Positions 61,001-64,000 of a stretch of DNA of 64,000 nucleotides are shown in pieces. The first letter of the stretch is position 1. Each line of letters opens with the position of its first letter. The stretch lies in the NCBI RefSeq assembly GCF_023065955.2, contig NW_026622863.1, positions 42,762,177 through 42,826,176 of the forward strand, given 5' to 3'. The stretch comes from Ursus arctos (taxonomy: Eukaryota > Chordata > Mammalia > Carnivora > Ursidae). The notes beneath the pieces are model-generated. The model had not been told where the DNA came from. It saw only the letters and a program-made list of their open reading frames with translations, and ran no database searches. Position numbers and translations under genes: made by a program.

Positions 61001-62157
61001 ATGATGGAAGTGCTCAGACTGTGCCTCTGCCCTGTGTTCTCTTACAGGACAGTGTATGGCATTCCCTTCACCTTGCCACAGGCACTGGGGAGCATGTCTG
61101 CACGTGGAGAAAGACTCTCCCGTGGAAGCCAGTTTTTGTCAAACGGAACCAATGCTGTGCTCCTCTCTTTTCACTCCTGCTGCCAGAAGCCCAGTGCGGC
61201 TGGGAGGGCTAGGACATGGCTGGGCACTGTGGTTTCTTCCAGAGAAGTGGATGGCATTTGCTTTACCTTGCCAGAAGCACTTGTGAGAGCGTCTGCACCT
61301 CAGGAAAACTGTCCGTGGGAAGCCGGGTTTTGACCAAACGGGTCTAGGGCCGTGGGCCACGGGGGTCCCTCCGGCTCCCCAAGCACAGGGACGAGGTGAG
61401 GGGCTTAGACCATGCCTGGGCAATGTTGTTTCTTACACCTGGGTGTGTGGCATTTTGTTTACCTGGCTATGACCACATGGGATAGTTTTTCCACAGCAAG
61501 AGCCTATTGCTCGTCGGAAGCCGTTTTGGCCCCAGGGGTCTCCGGGCTGTGTTCGTTGGGGTTGAACTCCTGCTAGCAAAACCGCCGGGATGAGGGAAGG
61601 GCTCAGACTGTGGCTGGGCCCTGTAATCTCCTACAGGTCAGTGTATGGCATTTGCTTCACCTTGCCACAGGCACATGGGAGCATGTCTGCACGTGGAGAA
61701 AGACTTTCCCGTGGGAAGCCGGTTTTTGTCAAACGGGTCCCAGTGCTGTGCTCCTCTCCTTTCACTCGTGCTGCCAGAAGCCCAGTGATGATGGGACGGT
61801 TTAGAAGATGGCTGGGTACTGTGTTTTCTTCTAGAGACGTGGCTGGCATTTGCTTTACCTTGCCACAACCACTTGTGAGAGGGTCTGCACCTCAGGAAAA
61901 CTGTGTCCGTAGAAAGGCCGCTTTTGGACAAACGGGACTCAGGCCCGTGGGCTTCGGGTGTCCCTCCGGCTCCCCAAAGCACAGGGACGAGGTGAGGGGC
62001 TTAGACCATGCCTGGGCAATGTTGTTTCTTACACCTGGGCGTGTGGCATTTTGTTTACCTGGCTACCCCCCTTGGGATAGGTTTTCCACAGCAAGAGCAT
62101 ATTGCTCGTCGAAGCCGTTTTGGCCCCAGGGGTCTCCGGGCTGTGTTCGTTCGGTTT
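58011..62157 (+). repeat. Monomers 99-105: relatives of the first 3 kb and of 35 kb
   Basis: Monomers start at 58011, 58599, 59196, 59786, 60381, 60975 and 61564. Those at 58011 and 60975 match monomer 1 (TGGCATTCCCTTCAC, GCACTGGGGAGC), 59196 matches monomer 2, and 59786 and 61564 match monomer 3 (GGCATTTGCTTCACC, AGGCACATGGGAGC). Monomer 58599 matches 30735. From about 60130 to 60900 the match is to 35230-36000 at an offset of 24,901 bp. The 588-bp unit at 58011 is the shortest apart from the two 573-bp ones and has several one- to three-base losses. This block joins variants otherwise found at opposite ends of the window. Confidence 0.87.
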
Positions 62158-64000
62158 GAACTCCTGCTAGCAAAACCGCCGGGATGAGAGAAGGGCTCAG
62201 ACTGTGCCTGGGCCCTGTGGTCTCTTAGAGGTCAGTGTATGGCATTTCCTTCACCTTGCCACCGGCATTGGGAGCATGTCTGCACGTGGAGAAAGACTTT
62301 CCCGTGGGAAGCCGGTTTTTGTCAAACGGGTCCCAGTGCTGTGCTCCTCTCCTTTCACTCCTGCTGCCAGAAGCCCAGTGATGATGGGAGGTTTTAGAAT
62401 ATGGCTGGGCACTGTGGTTTCTTCCAGAGACGTGGCTGGCATTTGCTTTACCTTGCCACAACCACTTGTGAGAGGGTCTGCACCTCAGGAAATCTCTGTC
62501 CGTGGGAAGCCGGCTTTTGGCCAAACGGGTCTCAGTCCCGTGGGCCTCGGGTGTCCCTCTGGTTCCCCAAAGCACAGGGACGATTTGAGGGGCTTAGACC
62601 ATGCCTGGGCAATGTTGTTTCTTACACCTGGGTGTGTGGCATTTTGTTTACCTGGCTACCCCCCTTGGGATAGGTTTTCCACAGCAAGAGCATATTCCTC
62701 GTCAGAAGCCGTTTTGGCCCCAGGGGTCAGCGGGCTGTGTTCGTTGGGGTTGAACTCCTGCTAGCAAAACCGCCGGGATGAGGGAAGTGCTCAGACTGTG
62801 CCTGGGCCCTGTGGTCTCTTACAGGTCAGTGTATGGCATTTCCTTCACCTTGCCACAGGCACTTGGGAGCATATCTGCACGTGGAGAAAGACTCTCCCGT
62901 GGGAAGCCGTTTTTTGTCAAACGGGTCCCAGTGCTGTGCTCCTCTCTTTTCACTCCTGTTGCCAGAAGCCCAGTGCGGCTGAGAGGGCTAGGACATGGCT
63001 GGGCACTGTGGTTTCTTCCAGAGAAGTGGATGGCATTTGATTTACCTTGCCAGAAGCACTTGTGAGAGGGTCTGCACCTCAGGAAAACTGTCCGTGGCAA
63101 GCCGGCTTTTGGCCAAACGGGTCTAGGGCCGTGGGCCTCGGGGGTCCCTATGGCTCCCCAAAGCACAGGGACGAGGTGAGGGGCTTAGGCCATGCCTGTG
63201 CAATGTTGTTTCTTACACCTGGGTGTGTAGCATTTTGTTTACCTGGCTACGCCCACTTGGGATAGGTTTTCCACAGCAAGAGCATATTGCTCGTCGGAAG
63301 CCGTTTTGGCCCCAGGGGTCTCCGGGCTCTGTTCGTTGGGGTTGAACTCCCGCTAGCAAAACCGCCGGGATGAGGGAAGGGCTCAGACTGTGGCTGGGCC
63401 CTGTAATCTCTTACAGGTCAGTGTATGGCATTTCCTTCACCTTGCCACAGGCACATGGGAGCATGTCTGCACGTGGAGAAAGACTTTCCCGTGGGAAGCC
63501 GGTTTTTGTCAAACGGGTCCCAGTGCTGTGCTCCTCTCCTTTCAGTCCCGCTGCCAGAAGCCCGTGATGATGGGAGGGTTTAGAACATGGCTGGGCACTT
63601 AGGTTTCTTCCAGAGACGTGGCTGGCATTTGCTTTACCTTGCCACAACCACTTGTGAGAGCGTCTGCACCTCAGGAAAACTTTGTCCGTGAGAAGCCGGC
63701 TTTTGGATAAACGGGGACCCGGACCGTGGGCCACGGATGTCCCTCCGGCTCCCCAAAGTACAGGGATGAAGTGAGGGGCTTAGACCATGCCTGGGCAGTG
63801 TTGTTTCTCACACCTGGGTGTGTGGCATTTTGTTTACCTGGCTACCCCCCTTGGGATAGGTTGTCCACAGCAAGAGCATATTGCTTGTCGCAATCCGTTT
63901 TGGTCTCAGGGGTCTCCGGGCTGTGTTCGTTGGTGTTGAACTCCTGCTAGCAAAACCGCCGGGATGAGGGAACGACTCAGACTGTGCCTGGGCCCTGTGT
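62158..64000 (+). repeat. Monomers 106-109, the last cut by the window edge
   Basis: Monomers start at 62158, 62752, 63344 and 63938. The first repeats the TCTTAGAGGTC and GCCACCGGCATTGGG variants of 36072 at an offset of 26,086 bp. The second repeats GGCATTTGATTTACC and GTGTGTAGCAT of 39630 at an offset of 23,122 bp. The third has a one-base loss (AGCCCGTGATG). Only 63 bp of the fourth are present. The array shows no sign of ending here. Confidence 0.88.

Larger units (their letters stand above)
1..64000 (+). repeat. 592-bp satellite array, 108 full monomers plus 63 bp
   Basis: The same landmarks recur every 588-597 bp from first to last base: a GCTAGC near the monomer start, GCCGGGATGAGGGAA, CTTACAGGT, CCGGTTTTTGTCAA, TTCTTCCAGAGA, CTCCCCAAAGCACAGGGA and GTTCGTTGGGGTTGAAC. 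Starts fall at 1, 591, 1183 and so on to 63938, giving a mean of 592.0 bp. All copies are direct; I found no inverted copy, foreign insertion or unique gap. One monomer that I counted (42594-43184) carries 21 CpG sites, high for bulk vertebrate DNA. I do not recognise the family by name. A satellite of a large eukaryotic genome is the only reading that fits; the species and chromosome position are unknown. Confidence 0.98.

Noticed and set aside
1..64000. Repetitive protein gene, such as a surface antigen or mucin with 197-residue repeats
   Set aside because: A coding repeat should keep length in multiples of three. Monomers vary between 588 and 597 bp with many non-multiples, and one- and two-base indels are tolerated throughout.
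1..64000. CRISPR array or bacterial repeat locus
   Set aside because: The unit is 592 bp with no short-repeat and spacer alternation, there are no cas-like genes, and the HOR structure is typical of eukaryotic satellites.
1..64000. Transposon or retrovirus insertions inside the array
   Set aside because: Every 592-bp interval contains all subunit landmarks in order; no target-site duplication, poly-A tail, terminal repeat or unique stretch was seen.
1..64000. Polyadenylation signals or TATA boxes supporting a transcription unit
   Set aside because: I saw no AATAAA and no convincing TATA box; the nearest strings are GATAAAC in one subunit B class and GGGATAGG in subunit C.
1..64000. Naming the satellite family or species
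   Set aside because: I could not match it with confidence to any satellite I know (alpha, beta and gamma satellites and the common ruminant and carnivore families do not fit by unit length or motif). A Dfam or Repbase search with the 592-bp consensus would decide.

Overview
The whole 64-kb window is one uninterrupted, head-to-tail satellite DNA array. I see no protein-coding gene, RNA gene, transposon, CRISPR array or unique sequence in it. The unit is about 592 bp. With the phase set at the GAACTCCTGCTAGC-like motif at base 1, there are 108 complete monomers (about 588-597 bp, two of 573 bp) and a 63-bp start of a 109th at 63938. All monomers point the same way. The many open reading frames, up to 331 codons, are by-products of a stop-poor repeat.

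The array is nested at four levels. (1) Each 592-bp monomer is itself a degenerate trimer of a roughly 197-bp ancestral unit (subunits A, B and C; 196, 197 and 198 bp in the monomer measured). (2) The 592-bp monomer is the present unit of turnover. (3) Monomers form local higher-order repeats (HORs) with almost identical copies: an 8-monomer, 4,731-bp HOR (5320-14781, with a third copy that loses one monomer and then diverges); an 11-monomer, about 6,490-bp HOR (15968 to about 27170); and a 6-monomer, 3,560-bp HOR (about 47050-54280). (4) Rare variants recur 20-26 kb apart in mostly the same order, so the right half (43-64 kb) looks like a rearranged copy of the left-centre (23-43 kb).

Layout: 1-5319 older mixed monomers; 5320-14781 two HOR8 copies with no difference seen; 14782-27173 shortened HOR8 copy merging into HOR11; 27174-43184 divergent mosaic monomers with a weak 6-monomer rhythm; 43185-46740 a copy of the 23-27 kb block lacking two monomers; 47335-54454 two HOR6 copies; 54455-64000 a mosaic related to both 30-40 kb and the first 3 kb.

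The organism is not identifiable by eye. A GC-rich satellite with HORs, about 21 CpG sites per monomer, splice-site-like motifs and a base unit near nucleosome-repeat length suggests the nuclear genome of a large eukaryote, most likely a vertebrate, in a centromeric, pericentromeric or other heterochromatic block. That placement is inference. Per-monomer motifs that could matter (CACGTG E-box, G-quadruplex motif in some classes only, an exon-like stretch between splice-site-like motifs, a tRNA-type A-box/B-box pair, half of a CENP-B-box-like core) are described as sequence matches, not demonstrated functions.
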